64,000 bases of DNA from Vibrio sp. Isolate32 (GTDB lineage: Bacteria; Pseudomonadota; Gammaproteobacteria; Enterobacterales; Vibrionaceae). Each line of letters opens with the position of its first letter. Position 1 is the stretch's first letter. The notes beneath the pieces are model-generated. The model made no database searches and had not been told where the DNA came from. It saw only the letters and a list, made by a program, of their open reading frames with translations. Positions 18,403-27,316 of this stretch are shown here, piece by piece. The stretch lies in assembly GCF_022397955.1 (NCBI RefSeq), contig NZ_JAKEUQ010000004.1, positions 124,001 to 188,000 on the forward strand. Reading direction: 5' to 3'. A program made the position numbers and the translations under genes.

Positions 18403-18753
18403 ATGCAGCAAAATGAATTTGAAGTACTGGTAAAAGCTATCTGCGCCCTAGATGGCCTGCCTCAAGCGCTTGAGCTATTGAAATCCAATGAGGATACAGA
18501 AGTCGCTGAGGCTGCTGCATCACTGACTGGTCAATTTTCACTCGCTGAAGTGGAAGGTGAAAAGCGTATTTACCACGTGACGCTTCAAGAAAATGAACAA
18601 GGCGAAGAGCAAGAGTACATCGAACATGTCATGAATGAAGGCGATGACTTAATCAAATTTGCAGCTTGGTTCTTTGAAACAATGTTTGAATTGAAGCAAA
18701 AAGACACATACCAAATTGCCGGTAAAACTTACAGACAGCCGAAGCGCAGCTAG
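18403..18753 (+). CDS. Conserved hypothetical protein, acidic
   Basis: The 116-residue protein starts at an ATG in a plausible leader. It is rich in Glu/Asp, has no signal peptide or membrane segment, and shows a FAAWFFETMFELKQKDTYQI helical stretch near the C-terminus. I do not recognise a characterised family. It stands between the MFS gene and a small-ORF locus and has its own strong terminator, so it is a genuine transcription unit. Confidence 0.75.
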   Translation: MQQNEFEVLVKAICALDGLPQALELLKSNEDTEVAEAAASLTGQFSLAEVEGEKRIYHVTLQENEQGEEQEYIEHVMNEGDDLIKFAAWFFETMFELKQKDTYQIAGKTYRQPKRS

Positions 18754-18777
18754 GGTTTTCAGTAAAGTATTTTAGAA

Positions 18778-18802
18778 AGCAGCTCTCTTGAGCTGCTTTT
18801 TT
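18778..18802 (+). terminator. Strong rho-independent terminator
   Basis: AGCAGCTC pairs perfectly with GAGCTGCT around TCTT and is followed by TTTTT. It closes the 116-residue gene. Confidence 0.9.
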
Positions 18803-18972
18803 ATAAGTGGCTAAACCAATGTCTTGGATTGTTATTAGGAATGGAGCATTAAGCTCAAACCGGACTTCAGGTTAACTCATTGATATACATATACAATGCT
18901 GATTAGCACAGAGGCAAAATTAGGTTTATTGCAATTTAATAGCTCGCATTGCAGTAAAGTGTGACTTATATC

Positions 18973-19000
18973 TTGTTTTTGGGTGTTTTCAGTGTAAAAT
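18973..19000 (+). promoter_or_regulatory. Probable sigma-70 promoter for the 37-residue small ORF
   Basis: TTGTTT at 18973-18978 and TAAAAT at 18995-19000 are separated by 16 bases, with a TG upstream of the -10 box. It lies about 38 bases before the small ORF start. Confidence 0.5.
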
Positions 19001-19037
19001 CCGCGCTAAAGAAAGTTGATTATGTGCGGAGATAAGC

Positions 19038-19151
19038 ATGAATTATGAACTAGGCCACGCATACCTTGGTCAAATGGCAGCAAAAAACATGATGCACGAA
19101 GCAATGTACGGTAAGTCAAAGCCGAAAAAGCATCATTCATCAAGCGAATGA
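19038..19151 (+). CDS. Small conserved-looking protein, 37 residues
   Basis: ATG at 19038 is preceded by GCGGAG at a good distance and runs 37 codons to TGA. The product is MNYELGHAYL followed by a Met-, His- and Lys-rich tail ending KKHHSSSE. It has no signal peptide and no membrane segment. Three things support a real gene: a promoter-like element, a good ribosome-binding site and a very strong terminator directly downstream. I know no function; the His/Met content could suit metal binding, but that is a guess. Confidence 0.6.
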   Translation: MNYELGHAYLGQMAAKNMMHEAMYGKSKPKKHHSSSE

Positions 19152-19193
19152 TGAAGAAAATGGCTAAGTAACCATTTTCCAAAACGGAATTTT

Positions 19194-19230
19194 AAAAGGC
19201 CTTAAACTCTTTGAAGTTTAAGGCCTTTTT
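19194..19230 (+). terminator. Strong terminator after the 37-residue ORF
   Basis: A 13-bp stem (AAGGCCTTAAACT / AGTTTAAGGCCTT) with a short loop and flanking A- and T-runs. It can work in both directions and also faces the convergent glutaredoxin gene. Confidence 0.9.
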
Positions 19231-19332
19231 AGTTTCAGCGGTTGATGACTTTCATAGCTGTATTTTGTTGTGGATGGACACAACAATATTAATTCGATAG
19301 CTGCCGCTTATTAAAGAGTGACGCGAATGAAG

Positions 19333-19950
19333 TTAGCCTGCTGATTGGTTGGATAAATCGACGACGTTATTTGGAGTGCTATCTAGACCATTTTCCTTCA
19401 TCCAAGCTTCCAAGTTATCAGCCCCGCCGATGTACTTATTATCAAGCCAGATCTGAGGCACGGTCACTGGCGTTTTTTGACCGATGTGCGCTTTCACCTC
19501 AGGAATCATTCGATACAGAGCTGCACTGTCTTTAACCACATCATGGTAGGTATACTCGACACCTGCTTCATCCAACATGTTCTTCGCTTTTACGCAGTAT
19601 GGGCAGGTCGCTTTGCCGTAAACAATATTGCCTTTTAGGCTATCTCGTTTTGTCCATTCTTGGATTACCGATTGGACGAGCACACCACGGTTGAGCGCTT
19701 CACCTTGGCTTACCACCTTGCCTTCAACAATAAGGATCGGAGCGTGCCAAGAACCAAGTTTTAACGGTTCCCACCAGTAAGATAACCAATCTTTTACTTC
19801 CAGTTCGATATCGACATCTGCCAGCTCATTCTCAAAAGTATCTTTAAGAATATCTTTGGTCAGAGTACATTCTCCACATGGGATGTTCACTTTAAATGGA
19901 CCCCAGCTACCTGCCCAACGGTACAGTGTAATCTTGACTGGTTTCTTCAT
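19333..19950 (-). CDS. Two-domain thioredoxin-fold protein with C-terminal glutaredoxin
   Basis: The 205-residue cytoplasmic protein has an N-terminal thioredoxin-like part with a CGEC motif (about 25-28). The C-terminal glutaredoxin domain has the dithiol site CPYC (about 115-118), the TVP cis-proline and the GGADNLEAWM glutathione-binding stretch. The pair of redox centres suggests relay of electrons from glutathione to a partner. The unusual N-terminal CxxC domain could be the substrate-facing part. Single gene, transcribed towards the bidirectional terminator. Confidence 0.85.
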   Translation of the reverse strand: MKKPVKITLYRWAGSWGPFKVNIPCGECTLTKDILKDTFENELADVDIELEVKDWLSYWWEPLKLGSWHAPILIVEGKVVSQGEALNRGVLVQSVIQEWTKRDSLKGNIVYGKATCPYCVKAKNMLDEAGVEYTYHDVVKDSAALYRMIPEVKAHIGQKTPVTVPQIWLDNKYIGGADNLEAWMKENGLDSTPNNVVDLSNQSAG

Positions 19951-20018
19951 GGTTACGGCCTCGTTTGAATTCTCTTATCCATATAGAACGGACAGTCGAA
20001 CTATTTATTTCACCAACC

Positions 20019-20909
20019 TTAAACTTTCTTCACTTTCAAAGGTTTTTTGGTTTCCCAGTGCGTTATAAATGCAACTGACGCAATAATAATAGCAGCTCCT
20101 AGCCATAAACGACCCGGTGGAACCCAACTAAACACAATCCAACCTGCTAAAACATTTAGCGGTAATTTCGCGTGGTCAAACGGCTGTACAAACGAAGCAT
20201 CGGCGACCGAGTAGGCTTTTACAATGGCCCATTGTGCGAGGGCGGTTAAAACACCAATGACGGCCAGAATACCCCAAATGGTACTGCCACTTGGTGTTTG
20301 CCAGTCAGGCACGGCTAACATGATGTTGAACGGTGTAATCAACAGCAGTAGATAAACCACCATGGTTGATGGGCTATCTTGTGATGACAGTTTCTTCACC
20401 ATCAGCGAGTAGCACGCCCAAAAGAATGCAGCGCCAACAGGTAATAAGGTTGCCCAGCTAAAGTCTTCGGCCCATGGCTCTAGAATGATCATTGCACCAA
20501 TGAAGCCCGCTAATGTTGCTCCCCAGCGTGCAGCACCAACTTTTTCTTTTAAGAACAGTCCCGATCCTATCGTCGCAAACAACGGAGAGGTCATCAGCAG
20601 TGCGATACCTTGCCAAATTGGCACAGGGTAAGCGAGCGCCCATATCCAAAGCTGGATACCAATGACCGATAAAAAGACACGGAACACGTGCAGTTTGAGG
20701 TTGTCGGTCTGGAGTGCACGGCGAATGCCCAGCGTTTTCAGATAAGGAAGAATGGCTAATAAAGCGATGGCGTATTGAATGACGGCAACGGTAGTAGAAG
20801 TCAGTCCGAAATGAATGCTAGCAATTTGAGTCAAGCTGTTAATTACAGCAAAGGCTAAGCCTGCGGTAAGCATCCAGCTAGCGCCTTGGATCGGATGGTG
20901 TTGTGACAT
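20019..20909 (-). CDS. EamA/DMT family transporter
   Basis: The 296-residue membrane protein has the two EamA repeats, each of five helices (for example LTAGLAFAVINSLTQIA near the start and WGILAVIGVLTALAQWAIVKAYSVADASFVQPF in the second half). DMT carriers export metabolites or amino acids. The start is an ATG close to the family N-terminus. Substrate unknown. It is a single gene 68 bases upstream of the glutaredoxin gene on the same strand, so they may share a transcript. Confidence 0.9.
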   Translation of the reverse strand: MSQHHPIQGASWMLTAGLAFAVINSLTQIASIHFGLTSTTVAVIQYAIALLAILPYLKTLGIRRALQTDNLKLHVFRVFLSVIGIQLWIWALAYPVPIWQGIALLMTSPLFATIGSGLFLKEKVGAARWGATLAGFIGAMIILEPWAEDFSWATLLPVGAAFFWACYSLMVKKLSSQDSPSTMVVYLLLLITPFNIMLAVPDWQTPSGSTIWGILAVIGVLTALAQWAIVKAYSVADASFVQPFDHAKLPLNVLAGWIVFSWVPPGRLWLGAAIIIASVAFITHWETKKPLKVKKV

Positions 20910-21008
20910 GATGTTTCTAATTATTTGATGTGGTTTGCCTATGATACGGATTTAGCACCACTTAACCAGAAAAAGCATCGATGAAGTTGGTCAGAATATT
21001 CGAATATG

Positions 21009-21040
21009 AAAAAAGGCTGAGCAATTGCCCAACCTTTTTA
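21009..21040 (-). terminator. Porin gene terminator
   Basis: On the minus strand a 12-bp stem, AAGGTTGGGCAA with TTGCTCAGCCTT (two G:U pairs), is followed by TTTTTT. It lies 25 bases after the porin stop codon. Confidence 0.9.
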
Positions 21041-21064
21041 GTGTCTACCTAAAGTAAATTTAGA

Positions 21065-22039
21065 TTAGAAGTCGTAGCGAATGCCAGCTTGCAGTTGATC
21101 GTCTTTATTATCTAGCTGTTCAAATTTGTAACCAGCATAGGTACGGATGTGGCTGTTAAACTTATATACTGCTTCAATAGCAAAGTTGTTTGCCTCTTCG
21201 TCAGCCGCTTTATCGAACTCACCGTAGTTATATACGCCAATCAACGATAGTTGTTTAGTTGCTTTGAAAATAGCTGATAGCTCGTAGCCAGTGTAATCTT
21301 CATCTGCTACTGAAGCCATTGTGTATAGACCACCAACAGTAAATGCATCCATTGAGAATTGAGCTACAAGGTTAATTTGGTCATCATCGAAGTTGCCATT
21401 CTTTTGAGCGACGTAACCAGCACCAAGGTCAAAAGCTCCTAAGTTGTACATAGCAGCAAGACCAAAGCTGTCAGCATCTTTTTCATCCGCAGCTATGTAG
21501 TTTGCTTGAACTGTCAGTGCATCAAACTCGCCAGAGTAAAGGAAGTTGTTTTCACGTTTGTCTTTGTTACCAGCAACAGCATCAGCGGCATCCGCACCAA
21601 ATGTAGCCATCGTATCCGTAATATTGGTTAACATTACTTGTGCTGAATCTTGTTTACCGTAAGAAAACTCGCCAAATTTGGTACCTAAACCAGCGTAGTA
21701 ATAACGATTGGTAAGTGATTCATTTTTGATTTTTACAGTGTCGCCATTTCCATCTTCGAACTCTGTCGTTGATGAGCTAGTAAATTCAGCTTCATACTTA
21801 CCGAACCCATATAAACCGTCTGAAAGTTCTGATTTGCCTGAAATATTTACACGTGCACGTGACTTGTCTTTGAAAGAACTGTCAGACGCGCTTTCATTGT
21901 TGTCAGAGACATTGAAACGAGCTTCTGCACGACCACCAATCTTAAGCTCAGTACCGTCAGAGCTGTACACTGTTGCAGCTATAGATGAACCTGAAACTAG
22001 TGCTGCTACCACTGCAGAAGCTAGAACTGCCTTTTTCAT
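21065..22039 (-). CDS. Outer membrane porin (OmpC/OmpU-type trimeric beta barrel)
   Basis: The 324-residue precursor starts at ATG 22039 (a TTG two codons upstream is less likely). It has a 21-residue signal peptide ending SIAA. The mature part alternates aromatic and polar residues as in 16-strand porins, with TVYSSDGTELKIGGRAEARFN at the start (short N-terminal strand) and a terminal Phe in GIRYDF, the BAM-recognition signal. It passes small hydrophilic solutes across the outer membrane. The 370-bp upstream region suggests elaborate control. Which OmpU/OmpC paralogue it is cannot be told from one window. Confidence 0.9.
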   Translation of the reverse strand: MKKAVLASAVVAALVSGSSIAATVYSSDGTELKIGGRAEARFNVSDNNESASDSSFKDKSRARVNISGKSELSDGLYGFGKYEAEFTSSSTTEFEDGNGDTVKIKNESLTNRYYYAGLGTKFGEFSYGKQDSAQVMLTNITDTMATFGADAADAVAGNKDKRENNFLYSGEFDALTVQANYIAADEKDADSFGLAAMYNLGAFDLGAGYVAQKNGNFDDDQINLVAQFSMDAFTVGGLYTMASVADEDYTGYELSAIFKATKQLSLIGVYNYGEFDKAADEEANNFAIEAVYKFNSHIRTYAGYKFEQLDNKDDQLQAGIRYDF

Positions 22040-22415
22040 AATCAATTACCTTGTATTTTAAAATCCGAGAGCGAAGTGCTCTCCGTTTCGATATGAAACT
22101 AATCTAGAGAAGCTAAATTAAGCTTTCATTTCTATAAAATTACATTTCAGTGAATAGAGAACTTTTTAAATGTTGATTTTATTGCACTTTTATTTAGTTA
22201 GGCTGAGTGTTCTGTGAATGGTTATAGAAGTTGTGTGTATTTCAAAGGTCACATTGACAAGTTTTACCTCGGAATCACGTATGTCGATCGGGGTGGATTT
22301 TTGGAGCGCTTAAGGGTTTTTTAATCTGATTAACTGCTTGTACTGGTTAAGATATCCTCTATGATGCAAAAACTTAGAAGAGAATAGATTTTGCTCAACA
22401 AGATGGAGTGGTTGG
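22040..22415. other. Long A+T-rich region between divergent porin and AstE-like genes
   Basis: Over 370 bases separate the divergent starts of the porin and the AstE-like hydrolase. It should carry both promoters. No small ORF with a good ribosome-binding site was seen. I could not identify specific regulator sites with confidence. Confidence 0.4.
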
Positions 22416-23429
22416 ATGAAAACAGAGTACTTAGGCGATGTTTTACAAGGCAGACAGGTTATTGGCTCCTTGAATGTTGAAGACTTACAGGTCGGAGAAC
22501 ATCAGTTTTGGTTTCAAGTGACCAGTGATGGACTCGGGCAACCTAAAAACATGCCAGTTTCTGTTTTCAAAGGCAGCCAAGATGGCCCTAAGTTGATGAT
22601 CACCGCTGGTATCCATGGTGATGAGCTCAATGGTGTGCTAGCTGCACAGCAAATTATCCGAGACTTAGTGGGGAAAGAGCTAAAAGGGACCGTGACCGTT
22701 GTACCAACGGTGAATTTGTCAGGTATACTAAACCATAGTCGAGACTTCATCTCTTCGGATCCGGGTTCTTGCCCTGCGAACCTTAATCGACTTTTCCCCG
22801 GAGACCCACATGGCTTAGCAGCCGAGCGCTTTGTTGCTTCTTTATGGGAACGCTTACTCAAGCGCAATGCTACTTTTGCCGTCGACTTACATACCCAAAC
22901 TCGTGGTGCGGTATACCCGCTGTATGTATTTGCGGATTACAGAATTGATCAATGTTTAGAGATGGCAAGACTGATGCAGCCAGACTGCGTGCTCAATGAT
23001 CCCGGCGATCCTGGTATTCTTGAAACGGTTTGGAATCGAAGTGGAATTCCGAGTGTCACGGTGGAAGTGGGGATGGGGAAATTCACTCAGCCTGAGATGA
23101 TTCAACGAGCGGTAGACGGTGTTTTTAATATACTATCTTATTATGAGATGCTTGACGGTGAAGATCCATTAGAGGCAAAGCAGCTGCCAAGTATGGATTG
23201 GATAGAAGGCAACAACGTCGTGTCTATCCGCGCCGACATAGGCGGCTTTGTGTTGCCTCAGGTGGAGCTTTTGCAAAGTGTAGAACAAGATGATTTATTG
23301 GCCATTCAATATGACGCTTTTGGTAATGAGTGCCGCCGCTATCATGCGCCATCGGCGGGGCGCGTTCTCAGTTACAATGTGGATGCGTTGAGAGAGCCTG
23401 GTGCGCTTGTCTGTCGTTTATTGAGTTAA
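22416..23429 (+). CDS. Succinylglutamate desuccinylase/aspartoacylase family zinc hydrolase
   Basis: The 337-residue enzyme belongs to the M14-like AstE/AspA group. The zinc ligands appear in GIHGDELNG (His and Glu, about 69-77) and DLHTQTRG (His, about 150). Arg-binding and catalytic stretches (LNRLFPGDP; TVEVGMGKF with the catalytic Glu) follow. A C-terminal lipoyl-like beta domain ends the protein. It probably removes an acyl or amino-acyl group from an N-acylated small molecule; the astE operon is not here, so the substrate is open. Monocistronic. Confidence 0.87.
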   Translation: MKTEYLGDVLQGRQVIGSLNVEDLQVGEHQFWFQVTSDGLGQPKNMPVSVFKGSQDGPKLMITAGIHGDELNGVLAAQQIIRDLVGKELKGTVTVVPTVNLSGILNHSRDFISSDPGSCPANLNRLFPGDPHGLAAERFVASLWERLLKRNATFAVDLHTQTRGAVYPLYVFADYRIDQCLEMARLMQPDCVLNDPGDPGILETVWNRSGIPSVTVEVGMGKFTQPEMIQRAVDGVFNILSYYEMLDGEDPLEAKQLPSMDWIEGNNVVSIRADIGGFVLPQVELLQSVEQDDLLAIQYDAFGNECRRYHAPSAGRVLSYNVDALREPGALVCRLLS

Positions 23430-23684
23430 GTTCTATCGAGTTTCACCTTTAGGCACTTGCTTTATCACCTTTGAAACACCTAAAAAAAGACCGAGCTAAG
23501 CTCGGTCAAAGGACAGTTGTCTAGAATTAACACGTCTTCGCACTCTCGACAGAACTGTTTTTAAGCTACCTAGATTAGATTAAGAACCCATTGCGTAGTG
23601 GTGACACTTAGAGTGTTTTTCTATTGCAAAATGATGACCTTACAGTCATGACTTCAAACCGCAGCGAAAAATACTGGCAAACAA
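23430..23684. other. Intergenic region with a minus-strand hairpin
   Basis: The stretch between the AstE-like gene and the scs operon end holds a perfect inverted repeat at 23485-23508 (GACCGAG / CTCGGTC) preceded by AAAAAAA, which makes a T-run on the minus strand. It is therefore a terminator in the minus direction beyond the scs terminator. Nothing else is recognised. Confidence 0.5.
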
Positions 23685-23723
23685 AAAAGCCTACTGTGAA
23701 TTAGACAAGTAGGCTTTTGGTTT
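23685..23723 (-). terminator. Terminator of the scs operon
   Basis: AAAAGCCTACT pairs with AGTAGGCTTTT and has T-runs on both sides, so it can work in both directions. It is 36 bases past the stop codon of scsC. Confidence 0.85.
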
Positions 23724-23758
23724 TTATTGGGTGGCTTTGCCTTTACTTATTAGCGAGA

Positions 23759-24478
23759 TTAAAACGCTTCATCCACGATCTCTTTCAAGCGATCGTAAGG
23801 AACATACCCTGGTAATATTTTCCCATTCATCATCATGGTTGGAGTGCCTGTTAAGCCGAGTGCACTGAATGTTTGATGGTTAGTGGTTAGAGCCTGGTTT
23901 TGTTCTTGAGTTGTTTTTAGCTCCGCCTCTGTTCCCGTTTTCTTGGCAACGGCTTCTAGTGAGTTTTTTGAGTGAATGCCGCTTTTCGCCATCAGCAATC
24001 TATCAACTTCAGGGAATGCTTCTGGGTTATCTTTCCATACTTTCATTGCGTATAGCGCAGCGTTGGTGTCTAGCCCTGCAACTTGTTGTTGCTTAAACGA
24101 TAAGTACACGTTGATCACTTTAATATCGCTGTTTTCAGAAGTTAATTGAACCAAGCCTTTTTCCAAGCGCTTACAGTAAGGGCAGTTATAGTCGGTAAAA
24201 TTAATAATGACCGATTTGCCATCCGGATTGCCCGTGATTGGGTGAGCGTCATTGTTGTATAACCAATCATGGCTTTCCGCTTGGGCTTTCTTCGCTTGCT
24301 CTTGACCTGCTACGTACTGCTCTAAGCTAGTGTGTAGGCCCAAAATTGTAGAAGGGTTCTCTTTGAGGAATTGGTTAATCTCCTCAAGTTGCTGCGTTTG
24401 TTCTTTGCTCAGCTCTGCGAAAGCGCTTGCGCTCATCATCGAGCCTAAAATCAGTGTGCTAATCAGAAGTTTTTTCAT
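23759..24478 (-). CDS. scsC: DsbA-family thiol:disulfide protein, ScsC-like
   Basis: The 239-residue periplasmic protein has a signal peptide (residues 1-21, ending AFA) and a coiled helical N-terminal region that in ScsC drives oligomerisation. The DsbA-type thioredoxin domain has CPYC (about 98-101, NCPYCKRLEKGL) and a cis-Pro in TGTPTMMMNG. It isomerises or protects disulfides, especially under copper stress. It is the last gene of a minus-strand operon with ScsB and ScsD, which supply electrons. A thioredoxin-like protein without these neighbours would be ambiguous; the operon decides the name. Confidence 0.88.
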   Translation of the reverse strand: MKKLLISTLILGSMMSASAFAELSKEQTQQLEEINQFLKENPSTILGLHTSLEQYVAGQEQAKKAQAESHDWLYNNDAHPITGNPDGKSVIINFTDYNCPYCKRLEKGLVQLTSENSDIKVINVYLSFKQQQVAGLDTNAALYAMKVWKDNPEAFPEVDRLLMAKSGIHSKNSLEAVAKKTGTEAELKTTQEQNQALTTNHQTFSALGLTGTPTMMMNGKILPGYVPYDRLKEIVDEAF

Positions 24479-24584
24479 GTTATTAATCTCAAATTCTTAT
24501 AATGGCGAGCGCCTGTTGGGGGGCGTTCGCGCTAATGTTCTTTAGTTGGTTTAAATTGGCCTAACGATCTATTTTGCCGATACT

Positions 24585-25154
24585 TTATGCAAAGTAAGTT
24601 CTTAGCCAAAGTCCGATTGGAGAAGTCACGCCCGTTGCGATACTGCTTATCTTTCCATCTTTGATGATGACAATACTTGGTGTGACATTAATGCCCCAAC
24701 TTCTGCTGATTGAACCAGAAAGATCATTGATCACAGGGAAATCATACTCTTTGGCATCCATGAAACGTTGTACTCGTTCATCTGGCCCGGAGGACAAAGC
24801 GACAGAGACGACTTGATGTGAATCGCTGAAGCTATTCACTGTAGGGCTCACCAGTTTGCAGGCACCACACCAAGTTGCCCAAAAGTAGACAATCACTGGT
24901 TTGCCATTTTTACTGAGCTCAATGACGTCAATATCCTCACCTTGGATCGATTGACCCATGATTGGAATTGCATCTCCTTGAGGCATGTTTCTGCTGTGAT
25001 AAAAATCCATGGCAAAAGAGACAACGCCGACAATCAATAACATTGAGACGAATTCTTTTCCCCACTTCTTAAGGCGGCTTTGCTTTTTCACTTGGTGACT
25101 TGCATCGCCACTTTCCGTTGTGCCAGCTGTATCTTTAGCGTTGGGAGTGTTCAT
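24585..25154 (-). CDS. scsD: ScsD-like membrane-anchored thioredoxin
   Basis: The 189-residue protein has a single N-terminal membrane anchor (SMLLIVGVVSFAMDFY) and a TlpA/ResA-type thioredoxin domain facing the periplasm, with the site WATWCGACK (about 93-101). A cis-Pro follows in NVTPSIVII. It reduces periplasmic thiols in the scs system. It starts four bases after the ScsB stop on the same strand, so the genes are translationally close. An SSRLKK-rich cytoplasmic head precedes the anchor. Confidence 0.88.
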   Translation of the reverse strand: MNTPNAKDTAGTTESGDASHQVKKQSRLKKWGKEFVSMLLIVGVVSFAMDFYHSRNMPQGDAIPIMGQSIQGEDIDVIELSKNGKPVIVYFWATWCGACKLVSPTVNSFSDSHQVVSVALSSGPDERVQRFMDAKEYDFPVINDLSGSISRSWGINVTPSIVIIKDGKISSIATGVTSPIGLWLRTYFA

Positions 25155-25157
25155 TGA

Positions 25158-27269
25158 TTACCTCGCTGCATCGATAGCTTGAACAACCGTGTCGCTGTCT
25201 AGAATCACGGGGAGAGGGATGCCTTTTTTGTAGCTTGGGCCATAAACGATGTTAAATGGAACACCGAATCGCCCATTGCTTTGCAGGTATTGGGTGACGC
25301 TTTCGCTTGGTGTTGTCCAATCGCCCTTCATTAAAACAATGTCTTCTTGTTGTAGGTGGCTGTAAACCGGATCTTGGAGAATTACACCGATTTTGTTCGC
25401 TTTACAGGTGATACACCACTGTGCCGTTACATCGACAAAGACCGTTTTACCTTCCTCAACTAACTGAGGAATTTGTTTAGCATCTAACTTCTGCCAAGGT
25501 AGGTCATCGACGATCGGGGTCGCCCAGTTATTAGCTGTCACGCTACCGATGATAAGGGCAGCACCAAACGTTAGAGTAGTGGTCGCCATGATAGGAATCA
25601 GTACCTTTCTGCCTAGTTTCATGCCAATCCAAATCAATACCGAAACAACAATAAACAGAGACAGCAAGATGGTCGGTAACTTACCGATGAATGGGGTCAG
25701 TAAGCTTGTTAACCATAAGCTGGTGATGAACATCATTAAGCCAAACAACAACTTAACTTTGAACATCCACGCGCCCGGTTTCGGCAGCAATTTGGTTAGG
25801 CTTGGGAATAGAGCGAAGATTAGCCAAGGTGCACTCATACCAATGCCAAGTGCAATGAAGATAGCCCACAGTTCTTGGTAGCTTGCCCCAAGTGCATAAG
25901 CTACGGCGGTACCAAGGAATGGCGCGCTACACGGTGTTGCTAAGAGTGTGGCAAACATGCCTTGAACGAAGTGACCCGAATGTGAATCGTCGCCTTTGGT
26001 CGCCATCCAGGTGTTTAAACCTGAAGGCAGTCGGAACTCAAATAAACCCAATAGGTTAATTGAGAACAGCAAGGTGATGATCAGCATGAAACCGATAAAC
26101 CAAACGTTCTGGAATTGGATTCCCCAGCCAATCGCGTTTCCACCCATTTTTAGGAGTGTCATGCCAAGCGCTAGCAGTGCGAATGAAGTAATCACACCAG
26201 CAGCAGAAGCCAGGAACGAAAGTCGGATATGACGATGAGAGGCCCCCTTATTCTGAATGATGCTGTTTAGCTTCATTCCTAATACGGGTAACACGCACGG
26301 CATGATGTTGAGGAACAAACCACCAATTAAGGCAAAACCGATCATCGCAATAAAGCCGTTGTTGCTCTCTTGATAAGTGATTGGCTCTGAGCCCACTTGA
26401 GCGGTCATCTCTTCGGCAAAATTCGTGTCTGAGACAGTGACACTCACTGTGCGATCGGTAAGGTCGACTTCACCAATCCAGTTGCTCACATCAAATACAG
26501 CAGTCATTGTATTGTCTGTGATGTGGACACTTGGTTGAGAGAAGAAATCATCAATTACTTCTTGTCCGTCAATCAAGACCATTGGCTTATCCCAGCCATC
26601 TTTGCTTGTCAGCTGAGTGACCAGTTGTTGCTTGCTTTTGTCCCAAAATAGGCCATTCACAGAAGTTCGATTAGCTTCGCGTGGAGACTGACTCATACCC
26701 TGATTGAACAAAAGCATGGCTTCTTCATCAAGCTCTAATGTTTGTGGGTCAATCGGCAATTCAATGTCGTAATCGGTTAAAACGCAGATATTGGTACACG
26801 ACGGAAAGGTCAAAGACGCCTTGAATATTGCAGGCTTGGTGTTGTCTTTCAATGTGAGCGTGACCGGGAAACTGACATGCTTTTTATAGCCCAATGTCAT
26901 TACATCTAGCTGCTCGTAATATTTAGGGATAGGCCAATGCCACTCAACCGACTTGATGTTGGTAGAACCAGACCAGTCCCAGCTTGGCGGGATACCCCCT
27001 TCACCAGGGCTACGCCAATAGGTTTTCCAGTCTCCATCGAGCACGATATCGAGTACGGTCTGAATTTGAGAACCGTCATCGGATTGTTCCCCTGTCGACA
27101 TCATTCGCATTTTTACAGGCGGGTGCTCAGGCATACTCAGCCATCCGGTCGTTTGTGCCAGAGCTGTGAATGACGTCATTACCAGTAGGGCTGTGATAAT
27201 AGTTTTCGCGCATGTACGCATGCAGAATGCCAAACAATCGGCAAACTTAGTTAGAAGTGTGTTGTACAC
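25158..27269 (-). CDS. scsB: ScsB-like DsbD-type thiol:disulfide transporter
   Basis: The 703-residue membrane protein carries electrons from cytoplasmic thioredoxin to periplasmic partners. It has a signal-like N-terminus, a large periplasmic domain with two cysteine pairs (PSCTNICVLTDY), then eight membrane helices with the paired redox cysteines (NIMPCVLPVLG and TPCSAPFLG), and a C-terminal thioredoxin domain with AQWCITCKANK. The start is GTG with GGAG seven bases upstream. It is the largest member of the scsB-scsD-scsC operon, linked to copper tolerance in Salmonella and relatives. Confidence 0.92.
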   Translation of the reverse strand: MYNTLLTKFADCLAFCMRTCAKTIITALLVMTSFTALAQTTGWLSMPEHPPVKMRMMSTGEQSDDGSQIQTVLDIVLDGDWKTYWRSPGEGGIPPSWDWSGSTNIKSVEWHWPIPKYYEQLDVMTLGYKKHVSFPVTLTLKDNTKPAIFKASLTFPSCTNICVLTDYDIELPIDPQTLELDEEAMLLFNQGMSQSPREANRTSVNGLFWDKSKQQLVTQLTSKDGWDKPMVLIDGQEVIDDFFSQPSVHITDNTMTAVFDVSNWIGEVDLTDRTVSVTVSDTNFAEEMTAQVGSEPITYQESNNGFIAMIGFALIGGLFLNIMPCVLPVLGMKLNSIIQNKGASHRHIRLSFLASAAGVITSFALLALGMTLLKMGGNAIGWGIQFQNVWFIGFMLIITLLFSINLLGLFEFRLPSGLNTWMATKGDDSHSGHFVQGMFATLLATPCSAPFLGTAVAYALGASYQELWAIFIALGIGMSAPWLIFALFPSLTKLLPKPGAWMFKVKLLFGLMMFITSLWLTSLLTPFIGKLPTILLSLFIVVSVLIWIGMKLGRKVLIPIMATTTLTFGAALIIGSVTANNWATPIVDDLPWQKLDAKQIPQLVEEGKTVFVDVTAQWCITCKANKIGVILQDPVYSHLQQEDIVLMKGDWTTPSESVTQYLQSNGRFGVPFNIVYGPSYKKGIPLPVILDSDTVVQAIDAAR

Positions 27270-27316
27270 AAATGTATCTCCAAAAAATAAATAAAAGGGT
27301 GTAACGGCCCGGTTAT

